From Chloroflexota bacterium (GTDB taxonomy: Bacteria > Chloroflexota > Limnocylindria > Limnocylindrales > CSP1-4), in assembly GCA_030447745.1 (NCBI GenBank), contig JAUJOH010000004.1, forward strand, positions 1 through 39,785: a stretch of 39,785 nucleotides of DNA. The letters are read 5' to 3'. Below are positions 16,298 through 23,306 of this stretch, piece by piece (the stretch's first letter is position 1; the number at the start of each line of letters is the position of its first letter). Position numbers and translations under genes: made by a program. The notes beneath the pieces were generated by a model. It did not search any database and had not been told where the DNA came from. It saw only the letters and a program-made list of their open reading frames with translations.

Positions 16298-17068
16298 TCA
16301 TGAGCTCGCGGGGCGGAGGCGCTTGACTCGGCGGTGCAGGAACGGGATCCGGAGCAGGTCCCACGCCACGCGCATCGCGAGACCCGGACGAGCTCGCATG
16401 CGAGATCCCAACCGGTCCGCCCACTGGATCGGCACGACCGCGATCCGATAGCCGCGCCGTCGGGCGAGGTGGATCAGCTCGACGTCGAACACGATGCTCG
16501 TCACCTGTTGCTGTGCGAAGAGGTCACGAGCCGCGGACCGCGTGAACCCTTTGAAACCGCACTGCGTGTCCTGCACCGGTCCCACGACCCACACGGAAGC
16601 GACAACGTGGAATGCCTTGCCGAGCAACCGGCGCAGCACCGGCTGGCTGGCGCGCATGTCCGACCCGTCCGGCTGGATCCGACTCCCAAGCGCGACGTCC
16701 GCGCTCTCGAGCGCCTTCAGCAGCTTCGGCAGCTCGCCGGGCGGGGTCGCCATGTCCGCGTCCGTGAAGACGAGGTAATCACCGTCGGCGGCAAGCATGC
16801 CGGCACGGACCGCCGAGCCCTTGCCCCGGTGCGGGACGGTGATGACGCGCAGACGCGCCGGTTTCGCGCCGTCACGACGCGCCTCGGGCCGACCACGCAC
16901 GAGATCCGCCGTGCCGTCGGAGCTTCCGTCGTCGACGACGAGCACCCGGGCGTCGCCGAGCACGTCCCCCTCCTGATCGAGCCATCGGAACAGCTCATCC
17001 AGCGCGGGACCAAGGCGGCGGGCCTCGTTGTAGGCAGGCAGCACGAGGGTGACCGATGGCGCGGGCAT
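16298..17068 (-). CDS. GT2 glycosyltransferase, dolichyl-phosphate sugar synthase-like
   Basis: 256 residues from ATG 17068. GT-A fold: VTLVLPAYNEARRLGPALDEL, VLVVDDGSSDGTADLV, HRGKGSAVRAGM, the DAD metal motif in LVFTDADMATPP, VALGSRIQPDGSDMR, and DTQCGFKGFTRSAARDLF with IVFDVELIHLARRRGY, typical of DPM1/ALG5-like synthases that make polyprenyl-phosphate mannose or glucose at the inner membrane face. There is no C-terminal membrane domain, so it is a soluble or peripheral type. First gene of the minus-strand envelope cluster; it should feed the GT-C-like protein 13 bases downstream. A longer frame upstream has no similarity, and a TAGACT box 7 bases before this ATG fixes the start. Confidence 0.88.
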   Translation of the reverse strand: MPAPSVTLVLPAYNEARRLGPALDELFRWLDQEGDVLGDARVLVVDDGSSDGTADLVRGRPEARRDGAKPARLRVITVPHRGKGSAVRAGMLAADGDYLVFTDADMATPPGELPKLLKALESADVALGSRIQPDGSDMRASQPVLRRLLGKAFHVVASVWVVGPVQDTQCGFKGFTRSAARDLFAQQQVTSIVFDVELIHLARRRGYRIAVVPIQWADRLGSRMRARPGLAMRVAWDLLRIPFLHRRVKRLRPASS

Positions 17069-17075
17069 CGCGCGC

Positions 17076-17081
17076 AGTCTA
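17076..17081 (-). promoter_or_regulatory. -10 box (TAGACT) of leaderless GT2 gene
   Basis: On the minus strand TAGACT is followed by seven bases (GCGCGCG) and ATG 17068. No ribosome-binding site fits between. This is probably the promoter of the envelope glycan cluster. Confidence 0.5.
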
Positions 17082-17264
17082 GTGGCTGGTCGGGGTCGCG
17101 AACCGTCGATCGGCCCGGCCGGTGATGCCGCGTCGTCCACGGCGGGCCCCAGCGCCGTGGACTGCTTCGCCGAGGTGGACGTGGGGCTGGATTCGGCCTC
17201 GCCGGAGGGCGGCGGGCCCGCGATGTCCGCGCCCGGAGGCCGTCTGCCCATGAGGGGCGACGCC

Positions 17265-17270
17265 TATACT
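17265..17270 (+). promoter_or_regulatory. -10 box (TATACT) of response regulator transcript
   Basis: A perfect TATACT ends 9 bases before ATG 17280 of a short upstream ORF and about 100 bases before the response regulator. No convincing -35 hexamer is seen at the usual distance. Confidence 0.55.
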
Positions 17271-17279
17271 CGCGGTCAG

Positions 17280-17375
17280 ATGCCTGATCCGGACTCGCCT
17301 CGACATACGATCTCGCCCTGCGGGGGCACCGTCGTGCGGCTCGCGATCCCGATGGAGACACAGGAGAGCAGATGA
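17280..17375 (+). CDS. 31-residue upstream ORF translationally coupled to response regulator
   Basis: The first ATG after the TATACT box opens a 31-codon frame (MPDPDSPRHTISPCGG to ETQESR) whose TGA overlaps the response-regulator ATG as ATGA. The mRNA would begin at or just before this ATG, so the uORF would be read leaderlessly and the regulator by its own AGGAG (17362-17366) or by termination-reinitiation. The peptide has one Cys in a SPCGG context and no hydrophobic segment. It could be a leader peptide controlling regulator synthesis; no family recognised. Confidence 0.45.
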   Translation: MPDPDSPRHTISPCGGTVVRLAIPMETQESR

Positions 17376-18118
17376 GCGCGATGGACTACAGCGGGCCGGA
17401 ACGCCGACGGGGCGGTCCGGACCGTCGCAGCGCCGATGAGCAGACGAAGATCCTCGTCGTCGACGACCACGCGCTCTTCCGAGTGGGCATCGCGAACATT
17501 CTCGGCCGCGAGCCGGACTTCGACATCGTCGGCGAAGCCGATGACAGCCGAAGCGCGATCGACCGGGCGCTCGAGACGTCGCCGAACATCATCCTGATGG
17601 ACCTCTCCCTGCCCGCACCGGGCGGGATCGAGACGACGCACCGGATCAAGCGGGAACTGCCCTCGACCGGGATCATCGTCCTCGCCCAGAACGAGGACGA
17701 GGACGCGCTCTTCGACGCGATCAAGGCCGGCGCCGCGGCGTTCATCCTCAAGGACGTCGGGCCGGACGACCTCGTCACGATCATCCGCCGCGTGTCGTCC
17801 GGCGAGTACCTCATCAACGACAAGGTGTTCTCCAAGCCGGCGGTCGCGTCCCGGGTGCTGAAGGAGTTCCGCGAGCTGGCGGTCTACGGGCAGGAAGCCG
17901 CGCCGATATTCGCACCGCTCTCCCCGCGCGAGGTCGAGATCCTCGACAACATCGCGCAGGGCATGACGAACAAGCAGGTCGCCTACGCGCTGTCGATCAG
18001 CGAGCAGACGGTCAAGAACCACATGAGCTCGATCCTCCGGAAGCTGTCCGTCAACGACCGGACCCAGGCGGTGGTGTACGCGATGCGCCAGGGCTGGATC
18101 CGGATGCCGGAGGATTGA
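17372..18118 (+). CDS. orphan NarL/LuxR-family response regulator with atypical receiver
   Basis: 248 residues. A basic N-terminal extension (PERRRGGPDRRS) precedes a receiver domain (about 26-145: acidic pair DD31-32, phospho-acceptor D77 in NIILMDLSLP, K127 in FILKD) and a LuxR-type HTH (about 183-243: LSPREVEILDNIAQGMTNKQ, SEQTVKNHMSSILRKL). The conserved switch Thr/Ser after beta-4 appears to be Ala (IIVLAQNEDED, A105), so phosphorylation-coupled switching may be altered. No histidine kinase is nearby. It is followed by two Flp-type prepilin genes, so control of a Tad-like pilus is a reasonable guess. Start at ATG 17372 with AGGAG five bases upstream. Confidence 0.92.
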   Translation: MSAMDYSGPERRRGGPDRRSADEQTKILVVDDHALFRVGIANILGREPDFDIVGEADDSRSAIDRALETSPNIILMDLSLPAPGGIETTHRIKRELPSTGIIVLAQNEDEDALFDAIKAGAAAFILKDVGPDDLVTIIRRVSSGEYLINDKVFSKPAVASRVLKEFRELAVYGQEAAPIFAPLSPREVEILDNIAQGMTNKQVAYALSISEQTVKNHMSSILRKLSVNDRTQAVVYAMRQGWIRMPED

Positions 18119-18162
18119 CCGGTCGCGCCTGCCAGAGGGCGAGCCGACGCCGGTCCGGGGCG

Positions 18163-18342
18163 ATGGCGCGACTCCTGCCGTCTCGCGGGAATCGGAACGG
18201 CCAAGGCGTGGTGGAGTACGGGCTGATTCTCGGCGGTTCCGCCATGGTGACGCTCGTGACGCTCGTGTTCCTGGGTCCAGTGCTGGCGGACGTGATCCAC
18301 CTGATCACGACGCTCATCGAGTCCGCGACCGGCGGGCGGTGA
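18163..18342 (+). CDS. Flp/Tad-type prepilin, first copy (divergent)
   Basis: 59 residues from ATG 18163; a TTG at 18115 overlapping the regulator stop would add 16 residues. The short basic leader ends in NRNG and is followed by QGVVEYGLILGG, which is the G/xxxxEY cleavage site of class IVb (Flp) prepilins, then a hydrophobic segment MVTLVTLVFLGPVLADVI and a polar tail. After cleavage a ~45-residue pilin or minor pseudopilin would remain. It differs from the second copy by Gly/Thr/Pro in the hydrophobic region. No tad assembly genes (prepilin peptidase, TadA, RcpA) lie in the window. Confidence 0.75.
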   Translation: MARLLPSRGNRNGQGVVEYGLILGGSAMVTLVTLVFLGPVLADVIHLITTLIESATGGR

Positions 18343-18487
18343 CAGCCCGCGCTCGCGCCGTCACATGCACGACCCACCATCCGCGAGGGCAGGGAGGGCC
18401 GTCGCCGGCTGGACAACGCGCAACACGATCGTGACACTGCTGCTCGTCCGGAGGTTGCGACACGTCGCTCAACGGAGGCTGCCGCAT

Positions 18488-18658
18488 ATGGCGCTGCTCA
18501 ACTCGCTTCTCGCCGCACTCCGCCGTGGCGAGGAAGGCCAGGGTCTCGCGGAGTACGCGCTGATCCTCGCTCTCATCGCGATCATCGCGATCATCGCCCT
18601 CATCTTCCTGAGTGGTCAGATCGGCCAGATCATGAGCCACGTCGACCGCTCGGTCTAG
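18488..18658 (+). CDS. Flp-type prepilin, second copy (canonical)
   Basis: 56 residues from ATG 18488, with GGAGG (18474-18478) nine bases upstream. Leader MALLNSLLAALRRGEEG, then QGLAEYALILALIAIIAII: cleavage expected after Gly, with Glu+5 and Tyr+6, the Flp/Fap consensus (EEGQGLAEYALIL). The long Ile/Ala/Leu helix and short C-terminus (HVDRSV) match a structural Flp pilin. Its strong ribosome-binding site compared with the first copy suggests it is the major subunit. Confidence 0.88.
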   Translation: MALLNSLLAALRRGEEGQGLAEYALILALIAIIAIIALIFLSGQIGQIMSHVDRSV

Positions 18659-18670
18659 CCCTCGGCCGCC

Positions 18671-18832
18671 TTACCGCGCCGGGCCCGCGCGACCCTGCTC
18701 GTCCCCAACCCGGCAGCCGTGGTGGCTGAGCCGCGCGGCGAAAGCGTCGATCGCCGCCTGCTCCGTGTCGATCCCGCGCACTCCCGCGCCGCCGTCGCGC
18801 GCGTTGAGTGCCGGATAAGCACTCGGCGTCAT
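18671..18832 (-). CDS. possible 53-residue small protein, unassigned
   Basis: An ATG frame opposite the comF promoter region with high GC at third positions and a possible amphipathic helix (IDTEQAAIDAFAARLSHHG). It ends 13 bases from the end of the convergent pilin gene. No ribosome-binding site or family is seen. It is the only coding candidate in the 183-base gap, but it could be chance. Confidence 0.2.
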   Translation of the reverse strand: MTPSAYPALNARDGGAGVRGIDTEQAAIDAFAARLSHHGCRVGDEQGRAGPAR

Positions 18833-18841
18833 GATCGGCGC

Positions 18842-19523
18842 GTGGCCTCGGTTCTCACGCGCGTCCTCGACTTCGCGTTCCCGGCGCGATGCGCCGGATG
18901 CGCCCGCGAGGGCGAGGCGATCTGTGCCGGATGCCGGCCGGCGCTCGACCGTCGGCTGGCTCTGCCGCCGGGGGCGGCGATCGGGCTGCCGGCGGACCTG
19001 CCGCGGGACATCGTGCAGCTCGAGTGGTGCGCGCCGTTCGGCGGCGTCGTCCGCCACGCGCTGCACGAACTGAAGTACGGCGGCGAGCGCCGCGTCGGAG
19101 CCACTCGGTGAGGCGGTCGCTCGGCGGTGGAGGAGCGCAGGCGCGGGCGGTGACGTGCTCGTCCCCGTTCCGGTTCACGCGGACCGCCTCCGTCGCCGCG
19201 GATCCGACCATGCCGGCCTCATCGCGGCGGTGACCGGTCGCGCCCTCGGGCTGCCGGTCGCGCCGATCCTCGAGCGCGTGCGGGCCACGACCGCGCAGTT
19301 CGATCTCGATCGGACCGCCCGGGCCGGCAATGTCGACGGGGCCTTTGCGCTCCGTGCCCGGAATGGCGGCGTGGCCGCCACGGACCAGGCGCTGGCGGGA
19401 CGCTGGATCGTCCTCGTCGATGATGTCGTCACGACCGGCGCGACGCTGTCGGCGTGCGCTGGACCGTTGCTGGACGCGGGCGCGCTTGCCGTCTCGGCGG
19501 TCACGTTCGCCCGCGAGCGATAG
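18842..19523 (+). pseudogene. comF: ComF family phosphoribosyltransferase, frameshifted
   Basis: GTG 18842 opens a typical ComFC N-terminus: VLDFAFPARCAGCAREGEAICAGC (two CxxC zinc pairs) and VVRHALHELKYGGERRVG. That frame stops at 19110-19112. The next frame continues without a break in homology: LGEAVARRWRSAGAGGDVLV, PVPVHADRLRRRGSDHAGL and the PRPP-binding WIVLVDDVVTTGATLSACA. The switch must lie between 19074 and 19110, and one extra (or two missing) bases explain it. So this is either a real pseudogene, a sequencing or assembly indel, or, less likely, programmed +1 frameshifting. Intact ComFC aids natural transformation. A CATGAT box 7 bases before the GTG suggests a leaderless start. 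A perfect CCGCCCGGGCGG palindrome (19544-19555) follows the gene. Confidence 0.85.
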
Positions 19524-19626
19524 CGCCGAGGCGCGAGCGATAACCGCCCGGGCGGCGTTCCCTCGTTCATACTCGCGACACGGGCGTCAGTCCGGAGTCG
19601 CGGCGGACCGCGTTGGGGAGACATCG

Positions 19627-20244
19627 ATGCGCACGATCGTGAAGGGCAAGAACCTGGAGGTTTCCGAGCGGGTCCGCCGCTACGCAGAGAAGCGATTTCA
19701 TCGGCTCGAGCGCTTCCTCGACGACCGGACCGACGCGATCGTCGAGCTGTCGCACGAGCGGCATCGGAACGCGGATGACTCGCACATCGTCGAGGTGACC
19801 CTGGTCATCGATGGCCAGACGCTGCGAGGCCACGCCGCGGGCTCGACGCACCAGGCCGGGATCGACACGGTCATCGACAAGATCGAACGCCGGGCGGTCG
19901 ATCACAAGCAGAAGCCCAGGCTGCGCGCGCGACCGGTCGAGGAGAAGGACATCCTCCGGCGAATCGCGGACGGGACCGCGGAGCCGGCGCGCGACAGCAG
20001 GATCGTCAAGACGAAGCGGTTCTCGATGGAGCCCATGTTCGAGGAGGACGCCATCGCGCAGTTGGAGGACCTCGGGCACACGTTCTTCGTGTTCGTCAAC
20101 GCAGAGAACGAGCACGTCAACGTTCTCTACCGGCGCAACGACGGCCACTACGGGCTGATCGAGCCCATCGTCGGCGGCGATTACACGCCTGGCCGCGCCA
20201 AGGACCGCGACCGGGGCGCGGGCCGGGTCAACGGGCACCGCTGA
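19627..20244 (+). CDS. hpf: ribosome hibernation promoting factor, long form
   Basis: 205 residues. N-terminal S30AE domain (1-100: MRTIVKGKNLEVSERVRRYAEKR pattern, beta-alpha-beta-beta-beta-alpha, DAIVELSHERH, HIVEVTLVIDGQTLRGHA, IDKIERRAVDHKQK), a variable linker, then the C-terminal dimerisation domain (about 145-195: IVKTKRFSMEPMFEEDAI, LGHTFFVFVNAENEHVNVLYRRNDGHYGLIEP). Long HPF binds the 30S decoding centre and dimerises to form 100S ribosomes in stationary phase. ATG 19627 has GGGGAG upstream. A CATACT -10-like box (19568-19573) would give a ~47-base leader. Confidence 0.95.
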   Translation: MRTIVKGKNLEVSERVRRYAEKRFHRLERFLDDRTDAIVELSHERHRNADDSHIVEVTLVIDGQTLRGHAAGSTHQAGIDTVIDKIERRAVDHKQKPRLRARPVEEKDILRRIADGTAEPARDSRIVKTKRFSMEPMFEEDAIAQLEDLGHTFFVFVNAENEHVNVLYRRNDGHYGLIEPIVGGDYTPGRAKDRDRGAGRVNGHR

Positions 20245-20315
20245 CGCTCGGGCAGCGTCAGAGCCGACCGGGCCGCGGGCGACCGGACTCGCGCGGCCGG
20301 TGTCCGGGTGTTCGC

Positions 20316-20321
20316 TACGAT
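20316..20321 (+). promoter_or_regulatory. -10 box (TACGAT) of leaderless nfo gene
   Basis: TACGAT is followed by 7 bases and ATG 20329 without any Shine-Dalgarno, matching the leaderless pattern of other genes here. Confidence 0.5.
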
Positions 20322-20328
20322 CTCACCG

Positions 20329-21288
20329 ATGCTTCCCGACGGCCGGCGGCTCGGCGCGCACCTGCCGGTCGCCGCCGGCATGGTCAGGGCGGTCGACCGG
20401 GCGCACGCGATCGGTGCGTCCGCGCTGCAGGTCTTCGGCGACAACCCGACCGCCTGGAAGCGGCGGGCGGGCCCGCCCTCCGAACTGCCGGCCTTCCGGT
20501 CGCGTCTCGCGGAGCTCGACATCGGGCCGGTTGCCATCCACGCCGCCTACCTCGTCAATCTGGCCGGTCCGGACGAGGCGTTCTTCGATCGGTCGGTCGA
20601 GGTCCTCGCCCATGACCTCCGGACGTCGGTCGGCTTCGGTGCCAGCTTCGTCAACGTCCATACCGGGTCGCACAAGGGTGCGGGGGTCGGGACGGGGATC
20701 GAGCGGCTGGCCGACGGCATCGCGCTCGTCATGGCAGAGGTCGACGACGCGCCCGGTGCCGCACGGCTCGTGCTCGAGAACTCGGCCGGGGCTGGCTTCG
20801 CGGTGGGGACGACGGTCGAGGAGCTGGCACGGGTCGCGGAGGCAGCCGACCGGCGGCGCGTGCCGCTCGAGCGGCTCGGCTTCTGCATCGACACGGCGCA
20901 CGCGTGGGCCGCCGGCTACCGGCTGTCCGAGCCGGACGAGACTGACGCCCTGGTGGCCGAGTTCGACGCGCAGATCGGGCTCCATCGACTCGCGATGCTG
21001 CACCTGAACGACTCCAGGAGCGAGCTGGGCTCACGGGTCGACCGGCACGAGCACGTCGGCGCGGGGCGGATCGGCGAGCGCGGCATGGTGCGTCTGCTGA
21101 CCCATCCGAGTCTTCGGCCCGTGCCGACCTACATCGAGACGCCGGGCATGGACGAGGGCTACGACGCGATCAACATCCGACGGGCGCTGGACCTCGCGGC
21201 GGGCCGGCCGCTGGCACCGCTGCCGCCGGGCGCGATGGAGCTTCGCGGAAGCAGGTCACGCGGCGCGCCGGCGCCCGGACCCGCGTGA
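20329..21288 (+). CDS. nfo: endonuclease IV (AP endonuclease), TIM-barrel
   Basis: 319 residues from ATG 20329; a GTG at 20308 is upstream of the -10 box and less likely. Metal-ligand motifs of the family are in order: RLGAHLPVAAGM, SALQVFGDNPTAWKRR, VAIHAAYLVNLAGPD, FVNVHTGSHKG, LVLENSAGAG, FCIDTAHAWAAGY, LAMLHLNDSRSELGSRVDRHEHVGAGRIG and TYIETPGMDEG. It cuts DNA 5' of abasic sites in base excision repair using three Zn ions. All expected His/Asp/Glu positions are visible. The C-terminal ~25 residues (Arg/Pro/Ala-rich) are an extension. Confidence 0.94.
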   Translation: MLPDGRRLGAHLPVAAGMVRAVDRAHAIGASALQVFGDNPTAWKRRAGPPSELPAFRSRLAELDIGPVAIHAAYLVNLAGPDEAFFDRSVEVLAHDLRTSVGFGASFVNVHTGSHKGAGVGTGIERLADGIALVMAEVDDAPGAARLVLENSAGAGFAVGTTVEELARVAEAADRRRVPLERLGFCIDTAHAWAAGYRLSEPDETDALVAEFDAQIGLHRLAMLHLNDSRSELGSRVDRHEHVGAGRIGERGMVRLLTHPSLRPVPTYIETPGMDEGYDAINIRRALDLAAGRPLAPLPPGAMELRGSRSRGAPAPGPA

Positions 21289-21308
21289 GTGCTCGAGAGA
21301 CAAACGCG

Positions 21309-21842
21309 CTAGAGGCGGCCCGGTGGCCGGCTGCCGGGGCGGCCCAGCGAACGGTCGGCGGACACTCGCGGGGCGCTCGACACGCCGGCGACCACCGGCA
21401 TCTGGGACGTGGCGGTCTGGCGGCCGATCGAACGGTCCGGTGCGCCGCTGTCGTCGACGGTGGCGGCGCCGTTCGTCGAGAATGGCCGGCCGAACCGGCG
21501 CATCCGGACCGCGAGGTAGTACTCCATCACCTGGCGCACCTGCGACTCGTCGAGGAGGTCGTCGCCGCGGAGCGCGTACTCGACGCGCGCGGTCGGGTTG
21601 GAGGCGCCGGACGCCACAAGCCCGAGGTACTGCGGCGTGTCCGCGTCCTCGCGCAGCTCCCGGAGGCCGCGGGCCAGCTTCGTCGCGGTGCCCAACGACG
21701 GCATCCGGTCGCCACGGATGAGCCGCGAGATCGTCGAGTGGTCGACGCCGGACTGCTGCGCGAGCTGCCGCTGCGACATCTTCTTGGCCTTCAGCTGCGA
21801 CCGGAGCCACTCGTTGAAGGCGCGCCCGTTCTGGCTGGTCAT
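21309..21842 (-). CDS. XRE-family transcriptional regulator
   Basis: 177 residues from ATG 21842 (GTG 21908 would add 22). N-terminal Cro/CI-type HTH: FNEWLRSQLKAKKMSQRQLA, QQSGVDHSTISRLIRGDRMP, SLGTATKLARGLRELR. The middle part (DTPQYLGLV, then LDESQVRQVMEYYLAVRMRR) is helical, and the last ~55 residues are low-complexity Ser/Ala/Pro/Arg and probably disordered. Ligand and targets unknown. An inverted repeat GGCAC-TATCG-GTGCC lies 50-64 bases upstream and could be an autoregulatory operator. Same strand as, but 267 bases after, the UPF0104 gene, so probably separately transcribed. Confidence 0.85.
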   Translation of the reverse strand: MTSQNGRAFNEWLRSQLKAKKMSQRQLAQQSGVDHSTISRLIRGDRMPSLGTATKLARGLRELREDADTPQYLGLVASGASNPTARVEYALRGDDLLDESQVRQVMEYYLAVRMRRFGRPFSTNGAATVDDSGAPDRSIGRQTATSQMPVVAGVSSAPRVSADRSLGRPGSRPPGRL

Positions 21843-22109
21843 CGTCTGCCCGGTCGCTCCGTGAGGTGCGCGCGGACCGCGCCGCGATACGGGCACTATC
21901 GGTGCCACGTTGCGCCGGCTGTATCACCCGTTGGTACCAGTCTCCGGCTGCTCGCCGATCGGCGAGTCGTTGTCCGGTGGCGTCCGGCGAGGTCCGGAAG
22001 TGACCCGATCGGCGCGCGAGCCGGGTCGTCGGCCGGTGGCGGCGGATGTGGCTCCTCGGCCGAAGGGGGCCGGAGGCGTCCGGCGCCCGACGCCGACGGG
22101 ATCGTCGCC
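21843..22109. other. intergenic region upstream of XRE gene
   Basis: No gene seen. On the UPF0104 side a stem GGCGTC/GACGCC (22075-22094, 8-base loop) could end that operon, though no T tract follows on the minus strand. Nearer the XRE gene lie the inverted repeat GGCAC/GTGCC (21892-21906) and the palindrome TGGTACCA (21932-21939). GATAGT and GATACA on the minus strand are possible -10 boxes. Confidence 0.4.
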
Positions 22110-23306
22110 TCAGCTCGTCGTCGGCTGACCGACCCGCTCCAGGCCCCGCGGCTTGCTCGAGGCGAGGTAGGCGATCGAGCCGAGGACGATGACCGAGAAG
22201 ACGCTGATGACCCGGTCGAGGAGGGCGATCGCGGTAGCCTCCGGCAGGGGAACGCCGTACGCCAGCGTGAGCACGGTGACGACCCCGGCCTCCACGACCC
22301 CGAGGCCGGCCGGGCTGAGCGGCACAGCCGTCAGGAGCGAGCCGATCAGCGCAACGAAGACCGCGCCGGAGAGGCCAAGCCGGACACCCGGGAAGTCGAG
22401 CCCCTGCACGACGAGCCACAGGCGCAGCGACTCGGTCAGCCAGATCAGCCCCGTCACGAACGCGAGCGGCGGCAGCCGCCGGACACCGATGGCGCCGAAC
22501 ACGCCCTCCTCGAAGCGGTCGTAGAACTCGACGATCCGCGACGGCAGCGGCAGGGCGACGAGGATCCGGCGCCCGAAGTTGCGGAGCGTGAACAGGCCGA
22601 CGGCGAGCGCCACGACGACCACCACACCGATCGCGAACACGACCTGGATTGCCGGCGGCAGCCCGTCGCGGAAGCTCCAGAACCCGGCCGCCAGCCCGAG
22701 CGTTGCGATGGCGAACAGGTCGAGGATCCGCTCGATGAACACCGTGCCGAAGGTCCGGCTCAGCGACGCGTCGCTGTTGATCTTCAGCAGATAGGCGCGA
22801 TAGACGTCGCCGAGCTTCGCCGGCACGACGCAGTTCACGAGCCAGCTCAGGAAGATGATCTCCGTGGCGTCCCGGGTCCGGATGCGCTGCCCGGTCGCGC
22901 GAAGGAGCGACGCCCAGCGGAAGCCGCGCAGCGGGAAGCCGAGGTAGTGGGACGCGAACGCGGCGAGGATCAGGCCCGGGCTCGCCTGCAGCACGAGTGC
23001 CGGGACGCGATCGAGCTCGCTCCGGTTCAGCCAGATGAAGAGCCCGATGATCGCGAACGGAACGAGGATCGAGATGATCGTCCGTGGCTGACGAAGCCGC
23101 CGCCCGATCGACAGCTGCGCGGGTCTGATTTCGTCCTCGCGCGGGCGGCCGGGCGGCGCGCCGGCCGTCGACGCCGCCGCGTCGCGGGTCGCTGGCGGGA
23201 CCGCTGGATCGATGTCGCGACTGGTTTGCACCGTACCGGACCCTACCGGTCCCGACCGACCGACGGCCATCCGCCGATGGTCCTGCGGAAGGGGCGGCTC
23301 GCTCAT
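22110..23306 (-). CDS. UPF0104/AglD-type membrane flippase-like protein
   Basis: 398 residues from ATG 23306, overlapping the PHP gene by ATGA. About 70 disordered residues are followed by 7-8 TM segments of the lysylphosphatidylglycerol synthase TM/UPF0104 family: LRGFRWASLLRATGQ, VNCVVPAKLGDVYRAYLLK, FGTVFIERILDLFAI, VPLSPAGLGVVEAG. The (P)xxGD and PxxxGxxE motifs are typical. Members without the GNAT domain, as here, are implicated in lipid or polyprenyl-lipid translocation; substrate unknown. Last gene of the atp-murA-PHP string. Confidence 0.88.
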   Translation of the reverse strand: MSEPPLPQDHRRMAVGRSGPVGSGTVQTSRDIDPAVPPATRDAAASTAGAPPGRPREDEIRPAQLSIGRRLRQPRTIISILVPFAIIGLFIWLNRSELDRVPALVLQASPGLILAAFASHYLGFPLRGFRWASLLRATGQRIRTRDATEIIFLSWLVNCVVPAKLGDVYRAYLLKINSDASLSRTFGTVFIERILDLFAIATLGLAAGFWSFRDGLPPAIQVVFAIGVVVVVALAVGLFTLRNFGRRILVALPLPSRIVEFYDRFEEGVFGAIGVRRLPPLAFVTGLIWLTESLRLWLVVQGLDFPGVRLGLSGAVFVALIGSLLTAVPLSPAGLGVVEAGVVTVLTLAYGVPLPEATAIALLDRVISVFSVIVLGSIAYLASSKPRGLERVGQPTTS

